Of a stretch of 48,274 nucleotides of DNA, positions 15,063 through 23,648 are shown in pieces. This stretch comes from Phocaeicola_A sp045647865 (GTDB lineage: Bacteria; Bacteroidota; Bacteroidia; Bacteroidales; Bacteroidaceae). The stretch lies in the NCBI GenBank assembly GCA_045647865.1, contig JAZRMW010000048.1, positions 1 through 48,274 of the forward strand, given 5' to 3'. Both the position numbers and the translations under genes were made by a program. Position 1 is the first letter of the stretch; every line of letters starts with the position of its first letter. The notes under the pieces are model-generated. The model was not told where the DNA came from and did not search any database. It worked only from the letters and a program-made list of their open reading frames with translations.

Positions 15063-15674
15063 ATGCAATATAATACACAACAACCCCGTCTGCCCATGCC
15101 CGAATATGGCCGCAGCGTACAAAACATGGTTGACCATGCCTTACAAATAGAAGATAGGGAAGAGCGTCAACGGTGCGCCAATACTATTATAAAAATCATG
15201 GGGAATATGTATCCTTTACTGAGGGACTTACCGGATTTCAAACAAAAGTTGTGGGATCATTTAGCCATCATGTCTGACTTTAAGCTGGACATTGACTATC
15301 CCTATGAAATTATCAAGCAAGATACGTTGAATTCTTCTCCAGAACGGATTCCTTATTCAAACGGACGAATCAAATACCGCCACTATGGATATTTTTTGGA
15401 AGAACTAATCAGAAAAGCGATGGAATTGCCAGAAGGTGAAGAAAGAGCCCAATTAATACACCTCATCGCCATACAAATGAGGAAAAATTTCATCACTTGG
15501 AACAAGGATTCTGTAGAAATTCCCAAATTGATAGCAGACTTGGAAGATTATACTCAAGGACGTATCAAACTGACAGAAGAAGATTTGGAAATCACCGATT
15601 TGGAACCAACAGCAGCCCAACGGCATCGAGCTGTATTCGCCATGCAACGTAGAAGACCGGCAAAACGAAAATAA
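15063..15674 (+). CDS. DUF4290 family protein
   Basis: A 203-residue cytoplasmic protein of the Bacteroidetes-specific DUF4290 family, function unknown. The N-terminal MPEYGRSVQNMVDHALQIED and the segment NMYPLLRDLPDFKQKLWDHL are what I recognise. It is helical and lacks a signal peptide; the tail (AMQRRRPAKRK) is strongly basic, which could suggest RNA or ribosome contact. Its fixed place between tsaB, murA and rimM is a linkage I remember in related genomes and hints at a role in translation or envelope growth, but nothing more can be said. Confidence 0.88.
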   Translation: MQYNTQQPRLPMPEYGRSVQNMVDHALQIEDREERQRCANTIIKIMGNMYPLLRDLPDFKQKLWDHLAIMSDFKLDIDYPYEIIKQDTLNSSPERIPYSNGRIKYRHYGYFLEELIRKAMELPEGEERAQLIHLIAIQMRKNFITWNKDSVEIPKLIADLEDYTQGRIKLTEEDLEITDLEPTAAQRHRAVFAMQRRRPAKRK

Positions 15675-15698
15675 ATTATAACCATATAATAGAGTGTT

Positions 15699-17012
15699 AT
15701 GGCCTCATTTGTAATCGAAGGCGGCCATCGGTTGAGCGGAGAAATCCGTCCCATGGGTGCTAAAAATGAAGTATTGGAAATTCTGTGTGCTACATTGCTA
15801 ACCCCAAGCAAAGTCACAGTGAATAATGTCCCTGATATATTGGACGTAAACAACCTGATTCAGTTGATGCGAGACATGGGGGTAAAGGTTGCACGCATAA
15901 AAAAGGACAGCTACAGTTTTCAAGCTGATGAAGTGAACCTTGCCTATATCCAAAGTGAAGAGTTCATGCAAAAGTGCAGCAGCTTGCGCGGTTCTGTTAT
16001 GTTACTCGGTCCATTGGTAGCACGTTACGGGAAAGCTCTCATATCCAAACCTGGAGGTGATAAAATAGGCAGAAGACGTATTGACACACATCTGCTCGGT
16101 ATCCAAAAACTGGGTGCAGACTTCTCTTATAATCCCGAACAAGGAGTGTTTGAACTCATCGCTCCTGAAGGAGGATTGAAAGGAGCAGACATGCTGTTGG
16201 ATGAAGCCTCTGTAACGGGAACTGCAAACATTGTGATGGCAGCCGTCTTAGCTCATGGCAAAACTACAATCTACAATGCAGCCTGCGAACCCTACATCCA
16301 GCAACTGTGCAAGATGCTAAATAGAATGGGAGCAAACATCAGTGGAATTGCCAGCAATTTATTGACCATTGAAGGGGTTGAATCGTTAAACGGATGTGAG
16401 CATACGGTATTACCCGACATGATTGAAGTAGGCAGTTTCATTGGAATGGCAGCCATGACACGCAGCGAGATTACAATCAAGAATGTCTCATACGAAAACT
16501 TAGGAATCATCCCTGAAGCATTCCGCCGACTGGGAATCCGTCTGGAACAACGAGGTGACGATATCTATGTACCGGCACAGGAACATTACGAAATAGAATC
16601 CTTTATCGATGGTTCAATCATGACCATTGCCGATGCACCTTGGCCAGGACTGACTCCTGACTTGCTCAGTGTCATGTTAGTTGTTGCAACACAAGCCAAA
16701 GGAAGTGTACTCATCCACCAAAAGATGTTTGAAAGCCGCCTTTTCTTCGTTGACAAGCTCATTGACATGGGTGCACAAATCATCCTATGTGATCCCCACC
16801 GGGCTGTAGTCATCGGACACAACCACAACTTCAAACTGCGTGGTGGGAAAATGACATCACCCGACATTCGCGCAGGTATCGCACTCTTGATTGCAGCACT
16901 GAGCGCAGATGGTGTCAGCCATATCCACAATGTAGAACAAATCGACCGAGGCTATCAAGACATAGAACAACGACTGAATGCTTTGGGAGCACGCATTACC
17001 AGAATTGATTAA
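15699..17012 (+). CDS. murA: UDP-N-acetylglucosamine 1-carboxyvinyltransferase, Asp-type active site
   Basis: A 437-residue cytoplasmic enzyme that transfers enolpyruvate from phosphoenolpyruvate to UDP-GlcNAc, the first committed step of peptidoglycan synthesis. The substrate-binding K22-N23 (PMGAKNEVL) and the loop SKPGGDKIGRRRIDTH are present. The residue aligned with Cys115 of E. coli MurA, the fosfomycin target, is Asp here (D121, codon at 16059-16061), as in other naturally resistant MurA enzymes. The later TIADAPWPGLTPDL matches the family's catalytic Asp region. It sits 24 bases after the DUF4290 gene and 16 before rimM. Confidence 0.96.
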   Translation: MASFVIEGGHRLSGEIRPMGAKNEVLEILCATLLTPSKVTVNNVPDILDVNNLIQLMRDMGVKVARIKKDSYSFQADEVNLAYIQSEEFMQKCSSLRGSVMLLGPLVARYGKALISKPGGDKIGRRRIDTHLLGIQKLGADFSYNPEQGVFELIAPEGGLKGADMLLDEASVTGTANIVMAAVLAHGKTTIYNAACEPYIQQLCKMLNRMGANISGIASNLLTIEGVESLNGCEHTVLPDMIEVGSFIGMAAMTRSEITIKNVSYENLGIIPEAFRRLGIRLEQRGDDIYVPAQEHYEIESFIDGSIMTIADAPWPGLTPDLLSVMLVVATQAKGSVLIHQKMFESRLFFVDKLIDMGAQIILCDPHRAVVIGHNHNFKLRGGKMTSPDIRAGIALLIAALSADGVSHIHNVEQIDRGYQDIEQRLNALGARITRID

Positions 17013-17028
17013 GTAACAGCATTTATTT

Positions 17029-17544
17029 ATGATAAGAAGAGAGGATGTTTACCGCATCGGACAATTAGCAAAGCCTCATGGCATAAAAGGTGAAGTTGCT
17101 TTCAACTTTACGGATGATATTTTTGACCGCACAGAGGAGTGTGATTACTTGATATGTCTGATAGACGGCATTCTGGTACCCTTCTTCATTGAAGAATACC
17201 GTTTCAAAAGTGACACTGTGGCACTCATCAAATTTGAAGGAGTAGATTCTGCGGAACAAGCCAGGCGATTCACAAACATCGAAGTATTCTACCCGACCAA
17301 GTATGCCGAGGAGAACGACGAATTGGCATGGAGCTACTTTGTCGGATTCCAGATAATCGATGAAAAAGAAGGTATTTTGGGAGAAATTGAGTTCGTGGAC
17401 GAATCGACAATCAACACTCTGTTTGTCATCAACCGACCTAATGGCGAGGAACTTCTCATTCCTGCACAGGAAGCATTTATCACAGACATGGATCATAAAA
17501 AACGAACCATTACCATGAATTTACCAGAAGGTATGGTGGAATAA
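17029..17544 (+). CDS. rimM: Ribosome maturation factor RimM
   Basis: A 171-residue protein that binds ribosomal protein S19 and assists 30S head maturation. The N-terminal RimM domain (VYRIGQLAKPHGIKGEVAF, 6-24) and a C-terminal PRC-barrel (about 98-168; LAWSYFVGFQIID, NGEELLIPAQEAFITDMD) are both present, and length is usual. It is the last gene of the tsaB operon and is followed by a bidirectional terminator. Confidence 0.94.
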   Translation: MIRREDVYRIGQLAKPHGIKGEVAFNFTDDIFDRTEECDYLICLIDGILVPFFIEEYRFKSDTVALIKFEGVDSAEQARRFTNIEVFYPTKYAEENDELAWSYFVGFQIIDEKEGILGEIEFVDESTINTLFVINRPNGEELLIPAQEAFITDMDHKKRTITMNLPEGMVE

Positions 17545-17565
17545 ATAGAGGTATATAAAGAATAT

Positions 17566-17643
17566 AAAAAAGTAAGAGCTAAACGTTTGAAAAGGGAAAT
17601 ATTCCCAATACTCTCAATTCAAACTTTTAGCTCTTACTTTTTT
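17566..17643. terminator. Bidirectional terminator between rimM and pflA
   Basis: AAAAAAGTAAGAGCTAAA (17566-17583) pairs perfectly with TTTAGCTCTTACTTTTTT (17626-17643), and an inner GTTTGAA/TTCAAAC and GGGAAATATTCCC hairpin fills the loop. The right arm overlaps the last bases of pflA. Confidence 0.85.
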
Positions 17644-18364
17644 ATCCCACAGGCTTATAACGTCCTAATATTGCCCGGACTTCCTTGACTCGTTCTGCCG
17701 ACAAAGGTTCTACTCCTGCCAACGGATAAGGAATACCCAATTTTTCATACTTGAAAGCACCCATCGTATGGTAAGGCAACACTTCTATTTTTTCAACATT
17801 CGGATAAGAAAGCAAATGCTCTCCTAACGCATTTAAATCTTCTTCATTATCCGTCAAACCTGGCACTATCACGTGACGAATCCATGTAGGAATGTTCCTA
17901 TTCTTCAGTTCATCCAAAAAACGGATCGGATTATCACCAGAAACACCTGTAAGGCGAGGATGAAGTTCTGCATTGAATGTCTTAATATCAAGAAGAACCA
18001 ATTTAGTATAATCCAACACAGAAAATGCCTGAGGAGTACAAATGAAGCCAGAAGTATCCAATGCTGTATGCAAACCCTCTTCTACGCATAATCGGAAATA
18101 CTCGCGAGCAAATGCCGCTTGTAACAACGGTTCTCCACCTGTCATGGTCACACCACCATTGGCAATAAAACTACGATAACGAATGGTTTCCGCAAACAGT
18201 TCTTCAGGAGTCATCTCATATTGACATGAAGCATGTGGGTCCCAAGTGTCGGGATTGTGACAATACTGACATCTGAGCGGACATCCTTGCATGAATGTTA
18301 CAAAACGGATTCCTGGACCATCTACGGTTCCAAAACTTTCAAAAGAATGAATACGACCAAGCAT
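17642..18364 (-). CDS. pflA: Pyruvate formate-lyase activating enzyme (radical SAM)
   Basis: A 240-residue radical SAM enzyme that installs the glycyl radical on PflB. The 4Fe-4S motif CPLRCQYC (C28, C32, C35) follows FGTVDGPGIRFVTFMQG, and the SAM-binding GGEP is in VTMTGGEPLL. Start set at MLGRIHSFESFG: a longer frame from 18418 would add a hydrophobic MFFILFFVLF stretch, but that DNA is the T-run and stem of a terminator, so the extension is not credible. It lies downstream of pflB on the same strand with 86 bases between. Confidence 0.95.
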   Translation of the reverse strand: MLGRIHSFESFGTVDGPGIRFVTFMQGCPLRCQYCHNPDTWDPHASCQYEMTPEELFAETIRYRSFIANGGVTMTGGEPLLQAAFAREYFRLCVEEGLHTALDTSGFICTPQAFSVLDYTKLVLLDIKTFNAELHPRLTGVSGDNPIRFLDELKNRNIPTWIRHVIVPGLTDNEEDLNALGEHLLSYPNVEKIEVLPYHTMGAFKYEKLGIPYPLAGVEPLSAERVKEVRAILGRYKPVG

Positions 18365-18397
18365 AAGTGACAAATATACAACAGCGATAAATAGGAC

Positions 18398-18435
18398 AAA
18401 AAAGAGGATGAAGAACATCCATTCCTCATCCTCTT
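18398..18435 (-). terminator. Intercistronic terminator/attenuator between pflB and pflA
   Basis: On the minus strand AAGAGGATGA pairs with TCATCCTCTT (stem 18402-18411 with 18426-18435, 14-nt loop) followed by six T (18398-18403). It would reduce pflA relative to pflB, fitting a catalytic activator. Confidence 0.75.
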
Positions 18436-18450
18436 CGATAAATTATGCGA

Positions 18451-20688
18451 TTACAGTGAATGATTGATTGTACGTGAAATCACATCCAACTGCTGTTCAC
18501 GAGTCAACTTCACAAAGTTTACAGCATATCCCGAAACACGAATTGTCAACTGAGGATATTTCTCAGGATGTTCCATCGCATCTTCCAACAATTCACGATC
18601 AAACACGTTCACGTTCAAATGCTGACCACCATCGGGAGTAAAGTATCCGTTCAACAAGCCAACAAGGTTGGTGATTTGTGCATCACGACTCTTACCCAAA
18701 GTAGCAGGAGAAACGGCAAAGGTGTATGAAATACCATCGTGCGCATGTTGGAAAGGCAACTTCGCTACTGATGACAAAGCTGCAACAGCACCCTTGAGGT
18801 CACGACCATTCATGGGGTTTGCACCCGGAGCAAACGGAGCACCAGCAGGACGTCCGTCAGGGGTAGAACCAGTGTTCTTACCATAAACAACATTTGAAGT
18901 GATAGTAAGGATTGACTGAGTAGGAACTGCATGACGATAAGTCTGATGCTGACGCAAGTACTCCATGAAGCGCTCTGTAATATCTACAGCAATCTTGTCT
19001 GTACGCTCATCGTTGTTTCCGAAGGGTACATATTCACCCTCACGCTCAAAATCAACAGCCAAGCCACGCTCGTCACGGATGATACGAACCTTGCAATCAC
19101 GGATAGCGGCAATAGAGTCGGCCACAATAGAAAGGCCGGCAATACCAGTTGCACGGATACGTTCTACATCACCATCATGGAGAGCCATTTCATAAGCCTC
19201 GTATGCATATTTGTCGTGCATATAGTGAATAATCTTCAATGCATTCACATAAACCTTGGCCAACCAACGCATCATCTGCTCAAACTTGGGCATAAACTCA
19301 TCCAAAGTCAAGTAATCACTCTTAATAGCATCATACATCGGAGCAATCTGTTCGCCTGTACGCTCATCACGTCCACCATTGATGGCATAAAGCATACACT
19401 TAGCCAAGTTTGCGCGAGCACCAAAGAACTGCATCTGTTTACCAATCTTCATCGGAGATACACAGCATGCAATACCATAGTCATCACCATAGTCAGGACG
19501 CATCAAATCGTCATTCTCATACTGGATAGCAGAGGTGTCGATAGAAACCTTAGCACAGAAACGTTTCCAGTTTTCGGGAGAATTTGCAGACCAAAGTACT
19601 GTCAAATTAGGTTCTGGAGCAGGACCTAAGTTGTACAATGTGTGAAGGAAACGGAAAGAAGTCTTGGTAACCAATGTACGACCATCCAAACCTTGTCCAC
19701 CCAAAGACTCTGTTACCCACACGGGATCTCCAGAGAACAAATCGTTATATTCAGGTGTACGCAAGAAACGGACAATACGTAATTTGATAATCAATTGGTC
19801 AATCATTTCTTGGGCTTCTGTTTCAGTAATCTTACCTTCTGCCAAATCCTTTTCAATAAAGATATCAAGGAATGTAGAAATACGGCCAATAGACATTGCT
19901 GCACCATCCTGATCTTTCACCGCACCCAAATATGCCAAATATACAAACTGTACAGCCTCCAATTCGCCTTCTGCCGGACGAGTTACGTCAAAGCCATATG
20001 AAGCACACATTTTCTCGAAACTTTTCAAAGCCTTGATTTGCTCTGAAGTCTCTTCACGTTGCTGTACGATTTCATCTGTTATTTCTTGAATATCCAATCG
20101 TTTGAGGAAACGTTTCTTCTCTTCAATCAAATTGGTTGTACCATAAAGAGCAACACGACGGTAGTCACCAATGATACGTCCACGACCATAAGCATCGGGC
20201 AATCCAGTAATGATGTGTGAATGGCGGGCAGCCAACACCTCTTCTGGATAAGCAGAGAATACACCCTCATTGTGAGTCTTGCGATATTTAGTAAAGATTT
20301 CCTTCGTCATCGGATCGAGCTGATATCCATAAGCTTTCAAAGCATTTTCGACCATACGGATACCACCCTTAGGGAAGATTCCACGCTTCAACGGAGCATC
20401 AGTCTGCAAACCAAAGATAACCTCATTTTCCTTGTCTATATAACCAGGGCCATAAGTATCAATGCTCTGCGGTAAACGTGTCTCTGCATCAACCACACCT
20501 TTCTCACGCTCAACGACAAAAAGTTCGGTCAGTTTATTCCACACTTTGCGGGTCTTTTCTGTAGAACCCGTCAAGAACGAGTCATCACCTTCATAAGGAG
20601 TATAGTTACATTGAATAAAATCGCGCACATTGATTTCTGCCTTCCATACATTTCCTTTGAAGTTTGATTGAATGTCCTTTAAATCCAT
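18451..20688 (-). CDS. pflB: Pyruvate formate-lyase (formate C-acetyltransferase)
   Basis: A 745-residue glycyl-radical enzyme converting pyruvate and CoA to acetyl-CoA and formate, central to anaerobic mixed-acid fermentation. The catalytic cysteine pair is in IACCVSPM, and the radical glycine is G720 in RVSGYAVNF near the C-terminus. Other family stretches are PDAYGRGRIIGDYRRVALYG and TPDGGQHLNVNVF. Length and start (MDLKDIQSNFKGNVW) are normal. It is the first gene of pflB-pflA, with its own promoter and a terminator-like hairpin after it. Confidence 0.97.
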   Translation of the reverse strand: MDLKDIQSNFKGNVWKAEINVRDFIQCNYTPYEGDDSFLTGSTEKTRKVWNKLTELFVVEREKGVVDAETRLPQSIDTYGPGYIDKENEVIFGLQTDAPLKRGIFPKGGIRMVENALKAYGYQLDPMTKEIFTKYRKTHNEGVFSAYPEEVLAARHSHIITGLPDAYGRGRIIGDYRRVALYGTTNLIEEKKRFLKRLDIQEITDEIVQQREETSEQIKALKSFEKMCASYGFDVTRPAEGELEAVQFVYLAYLGAVKDQDGAAMSIGRISTFLDIFIEKDLAEGKITETEAQEMIDQLIIKLRIVRFLRTPEYNDLFSGDPVWVTESLGGQGLDGRTLVTKTSFRFLHTLYNLGPAPEPNLTVLWSANSPENWKRFCAKVSIDTSAIQYENDDLMRPDYGDDYGIACCVSPMKIGKQMQFFGARANLAKCMLYAINGGRDERTGEQIAPMYDAIKSDYLTLDEFMPKFEQMMRWLAKVYVNALKIIHYMHDKYAYEAYEMALHDGDVERIRATGIAGLSIVADSIAAIRDCKVRIIRDERGLAVDFEREGEYVPFGNNDERTDKIAVDITERFMEYLRQHQTYRHAVPTQSILTITSNVVYGKNTGSTPDGRPAGAPFAPGANPMNGRDLKGAVAALSSVAKLPFQHAHDGISYTFAVSPATLGKSRDAQITNLVGLLNGYFTPDGGQHLNVNVFDRELLEDAMEHPEKYPQLTIRVSGYAVNFVKLTREQQLDVISRTINHSL

Positions 20689-20732
20689 ATAAATTCAGTT
20701 GGTTTAATTGTGAATAATTACAAATTGTGATG

Positions 20733-20740
20733 CAAAGATA
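20733..20740 (-). promoter_or_regulatory. pflB promoter -7 box
   Basis: TATCTTTG on the minus strand, an exact TAnnTTTG match 44 bases before the start codon; no well-spaced TTTG -33 box. Confidence 0.6.
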
Positions 20741-20887
20741 CGTCTTTTTATTGAAATGGGAAGTAGAACAACCCAATTACTTCATACCAAACACCCAAAA
20801 TTTAACAGTTTGCAAAGTGAACAAAGCAATAAGAATATTCCAATCTGACACAAGCTGTATTTTCCTCAGTAAATAGTCTTGTCAATT

Positions 20888-20919
20888 CTTGGTCAATTCA
20901 AACAAAGAACGTATTTTTG
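20888..20919 (+). promoter_or_regulatory. Promoter of the SGNH hydrolase gene
   Basis: CTTG (20888-20891), 20-base spacer, TATTTTTG (20912-20919). Start codon at 20948 is 28 bases further on, which rules out the ATG at 20879. Confidence 0.6.
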
Positions 20920-20947
20920 CATGAATAAAACAAAAAACATTTTTATC

Positions 20948-21709
20948 ATGAAGAAATATTTCATTCTACTCTCATTGGGCATCCTGTGTTGTATTGGAAA
21001 CATGCAGGCACAAAAAAGAGTCTCAATCCTCGGTGACTCATATTCTACATTCAAAGGACACGTAACACCAGAGAAGAACGCTATCTGGTATCCAGCCAAC
21101 AAGAACGATGTGGTCAAATTAGAACAAACTTGGTGGTATCAGTTCATCAACAACTACGGATACATATTGGATACAAACAACTCTTTCAGCGGATCTACCA
21201 TCTGCAATACAGGCTATCGTCAAGAAGACTACAGCGATCGTTCCTTCATTACCCGTATGAATAACTTAGGTAACCCCGACCTTATTCTGATTTTCGGAGC
21301 TACAAATGACAGTTGGGCCGGTGCTCCCATCGGGGAGTATAAATATGACAGTTGGACCCAAGAAGAGCTTTACAGTTTCCGTCCGGCACTCGCTTACCTA
21401 CTCAGTAACCTCCAACACCTCTATCCTCAAGCCAAAGTGTATTACCTTTTGAACAGCGAACTGAAAAGCAGCATCAACGAATCGGTATATACCATCTGCA
21501 AACATTACGAAACCCCTGTTATCACCTTATATAATATAGAGAAACAACAAGGCCATCCTTCTATTGCCGGAATGCAAGCTATCAGCATGCAACTACAAAA
21601 TTTCTTGGAGAAAGAAGCAGAACAAACCGAAATACAAGCTTTGAAGAACGAATTACAGGACATCAAATCGCAACTTTGGGAAATCAAGCAATTGCTACAA
21701 GCAAAATAA
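20948..21709 (+). CDS. Secreted SGNH/GDSL hydrolase with C-terminal coiled coil
   Basis: A 253-residue exported esterase or lipase-like hydrolase. A signal peptide (MKKYFILLSLGILCCIGNMQAQ) is followed by the SGNH blocks: ILGDSYSTF with the nucleophilic Ser (block I), GSTICNTG (block II Gly), FGATNDSW (block III Asn) and GHPSIAG with the catalytic His (block V). The last 35 residues (EAEQTEIQALKNELQDIKSQ and on) are a heptad-patterned coiled coil, which could mediate oligomerisation; this is unusual for a small SGNH enzyme. Substrate unknown. It stands alone, convergent with secG. Confidence 0.85.
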   Translation: MKKYFILLSLGILCCIGNMQAQKRVSILGDSYSTFKGHVTPEKNAIWYPANKNDVVKLEQTWWYQFINNYGYILDTNNSFSGSTICNTGYRQEDYSDRSFITRMNNLGNPDLILIFGATNDSWAGAPIGEYKYDSWTQEELYSFRPALAYLLSNLQHLYPQAKVYYLLNSELKSSINESVYTICKHYETPVITLYNIEKQQGHPSIAGMQAISMQLQNFLEKEAEQTEIQALKNELQDIKSQLWEIKQLLQAK

Positions 21710-21931
21710 TACATTATTCCGACATTTGGGCATTCTTTCACATTTCAAAAGTGAAAACGCTGATATAAAACAAAGGGAGATAAAAAAATAGTTTATATTT
21801 TACTGCTATATTGAGCAGAACAAAACATCTGCAAACGCAAGCGTCACATTAGTCAGCAGTTATATTCAAATTCTTCCTTCTATCAGGACAACAGGGACGC
21901 CATTATGATAACAGTATTTCGGACTGACAAC

Positions 21932-21973
21932 AAAAAAGAGAGGATGTACCAATCGGCACATCCTCTCTTTTTT
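21932..21973. terminator. Bidirectional terminator between SGNH gene and secG
   Basis: AAAAAAGAGAGGATGT (21932-21947) pairs perfectly with ACATCCTCTCTTTTTT (21958-21973), loop 10 nt. Confidence 0.85.
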
Positions 21974-21994
21974 TCTTTTATCCACAATGCCTAA

Positions 21995-22336
21995 TTATTC
22001 AGCAACGGGAGTTTCAGCAGGTGCTGCTGCATCAAATCCGGGAACAGTCACAGGATTAATGACATTCTCGTTCTGAGCCTCATCCTGAAATACTGAGTGA
22101 TTAGCAACTGTAGCAGAAGGCAATGCATAAGCGATTGCAATGCTCAAGATTACCATTGCAGCTGCACATCCCCAAGTAAACTTCTCTACAAAATCTGTAG
22201 TCTTGCGTACACCCATAATTTGGTTAGACGATGCAAAGCTCGAAGCCAAACCACCTCCTTTAGAGTTCTGAATCATTACGATTCCACACATCAGAATAGA
22301 GGCAATCACAATCAACACAATCAATAATACGTACAT
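21995..22336 (-). CDS. secG: Protein translocase subunit SecG
   Basis: A 113-residue inner-membrane protein of the SecYEG channel. Two transmembrane helices (about 2-19 and 55-74) flank the conserved cytoplasmic loop with IVMIQNSKGGGLASSF. The tail beyond residue 80 is Ala/Pro/Glu-rich (FDAAAPAETPVAE) and longer than in E. coli, as is common in Bacteroidetes. It is the last gene of the sigma-54 regulator, lptE, conserved unknown, secG cluster, 9 bases after the preceding gene. Confidence 0.93.
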   Translation of the reverse strand: MYVLLIVLIVIASILMCGIVMIQNSKGGGLASSFASSNQIMGVRKTTDFVEKFTWGCAAAMVILSIAIAYALPSATVANHSVFQDEAQNENVINPVTVPGFDAAAPAETPVAE

Positions 22337-22345
22337 TTTTTTCTT

Positions 22346-23125
22346 TTATTTATCGTTTGAATTTATTATTAGTTTCTCTAAAAATCGAATTTGGTCTGCA
22401 AAGTAAGCATTTTTTTTTGGATATTTCAAACTTAATCGCCGAATAATTTCAAGAGCCTTAGCATATCGGTGCTGTTTTATGTAAATTTTAGCTAAAGTTT
22501 CCGTAAAATACCCATCTTCTTCCTCCAATTCAGGTAATTTTTCTTGTTTGTCCAATTCTTCGGGAATCAATTTTTCAATTCCTGAATCCCCTATTTTTCC
22601 ATCTGCATTTTGTATAAAATTATCAATCAGATGTTGACCTTTCATCGGAACGACATTCTGTTCTCTACATTCATCTCGTACAGAAGCATCATCCAATTCA
22701 TCCATTCGAAGGACATACGATGTATAATCAGCACTCAATCCACCATCATCTACAACCGAATATCGTTCTTCTTCTGTTTCGACAGGCAAACCATTCAGAA
22801 AAGCATCAATCAAGAACTGGGTTCTATCACCAACCTCCTCACCAACCGCCACGCGACTTTTAGCCTTACGGACTACTGGACTCAATACATAGTGTTCTCC
22901 TTCTATCAAATAAAACAATGTACGACGATCGGAGACATAAAGGACCGTACGACATAGCTCTTCTCCAAAAGCAGGGTCACGCAACAGATAAAGAGCCTTG
23001 AGATAAAGCAACCGTACTGTTTGGAAATAAGGATACTTGTCTATCAGTTCCTTTAACTCATAGACAACCGTACGATCTGCGAGTTTTTGAGAATCCGCTA
23101 TCAAATCGGGAATATTCAGAGCCAT
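22346..23125 (-). CDS. Conserved hypothetical protein, TPR-like C-terminus
   Basis: A 259-residue cytoplasmic protein. The N-terminal half (about 1-90) is helical, with YPYFQTVRLLYLKALYLL and a tyrosine-rich LFYLIEGEHYV. The middle is acidic and probably disordered, and the C-terminal third (about 205-250: TETLAKIYIKQHRYAKALEI, then SLKYPKKNAYFADQIRFLEKL) looks like one TPR-type helix pair. I do not know its function. It is squeezed between lptE (4-base gap) and secG (9-base gap), so a link to envelope biogenesis is plausible but only by position. Confidence 0.75.
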   Translation of the reverse strand: MALNIPDLIADSQKLADRTVVYELKELIDKYPYFQTVRLLYLKALYLLRDPAFGEELCRTVLYVSDRRTLFYLIEGEHYVLSPVVRKAKSRVAVGEEVGDRTQFLIDAFLNGLPVETEEERYSVVDDGGLSADYTSYVLRMDELDDASVRDECREQNVVPMKGQHLIDNFIQNADGKIGDSGIEKLIPEELDKQEKLPELEEEDGYFTETLAKIYIKQHRYAKALEIIRRLSLKYPKKNAYFADQIRFLEKLIINSNDK

Positions 23126-23129
23126 ACTC

Positions 23130-23648
23130 TTACCAATTAGCTACCGTTGCATTAAAAATCTGTTCCGTAATATCATCAATCATCTGAGTCACCAATTCCT
23201 CCTGTACAGCTGAGAGTTGTTGTTTGGCATCATATTCACAAGTCGCAGAGAATGTGCGTTCGAAATCCTCGCTATGGTTTGTATTATTGGTAAAACGTAC
23301 GTTTACAACCATCTTTAATTCTACCACCGATGAATATCCTTCGGCAGAAACAGATTTGTTATACTGGTCATATGCCGTTATTTCACCGGACAATTGCAAA
23401 TCCCCTCCCCTTTTCACTTGCTGCAGACGAGTTTGTTGCACATAAATGTCCTGCAAATCTGTATTGAACATAGGAGCCATTGGTCCCCACACATACGATG
23501 CGCGATTAGCGAAATCCTCTATCGTAATGGTTTTCACCTTATCATAATTGATGGAAGCTCCATTGAATTTATAAGAGACTGTACAAGATACTGCCAACAA
23601 TGCCAGCATCATCCCCAACCACATTGCGATTTTCTTACTCCAAGCCAT
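23130..23648 (-). CDS. lptE: LptE-like LPS assembly lipoprotein
   Basis: A 172-residue outer-membrane lipoprotein. The signal peptide ends in a lipobox LLAVSC with C22. The mature part starts with VSYKFNGASINYDKVKTITI and ends with EELVTQMIDDITEQIFNATV, the alternating beta/alpha layout of Bacteroidetes LptE proteins. LptE plugs and stabilises the LptD barrel; the lptD-like gene of this window lies 14 kb away. Its start overlaps the end of the sigma-54 regulator gene by 14 bases, indicating coupling. Confidence 0.87.
   Translation of the reverse strand: MAWSKKIAMWLGMMLALLAVSCTVSYKFNGASINYDKVKTITIEDFANRASYVWGPMAPMFNTDLQDIYVQQTRLQQVKRGGDLQLSGEITAYDQYNKSVSAEGYSSVVELKMVVNVRFTNNTNHSEDFERTFSATCEYDAKQQLSAVQEELVTQMIDDITEQIFNATVANW

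Noticed and set aside
18365..18418. Hydrophobic N-terminal extension of PflA
   Set aside because: The DNA forms a stem with a T-run (terminator), and the homologous enzyme family starts near MLGRIHSFES.
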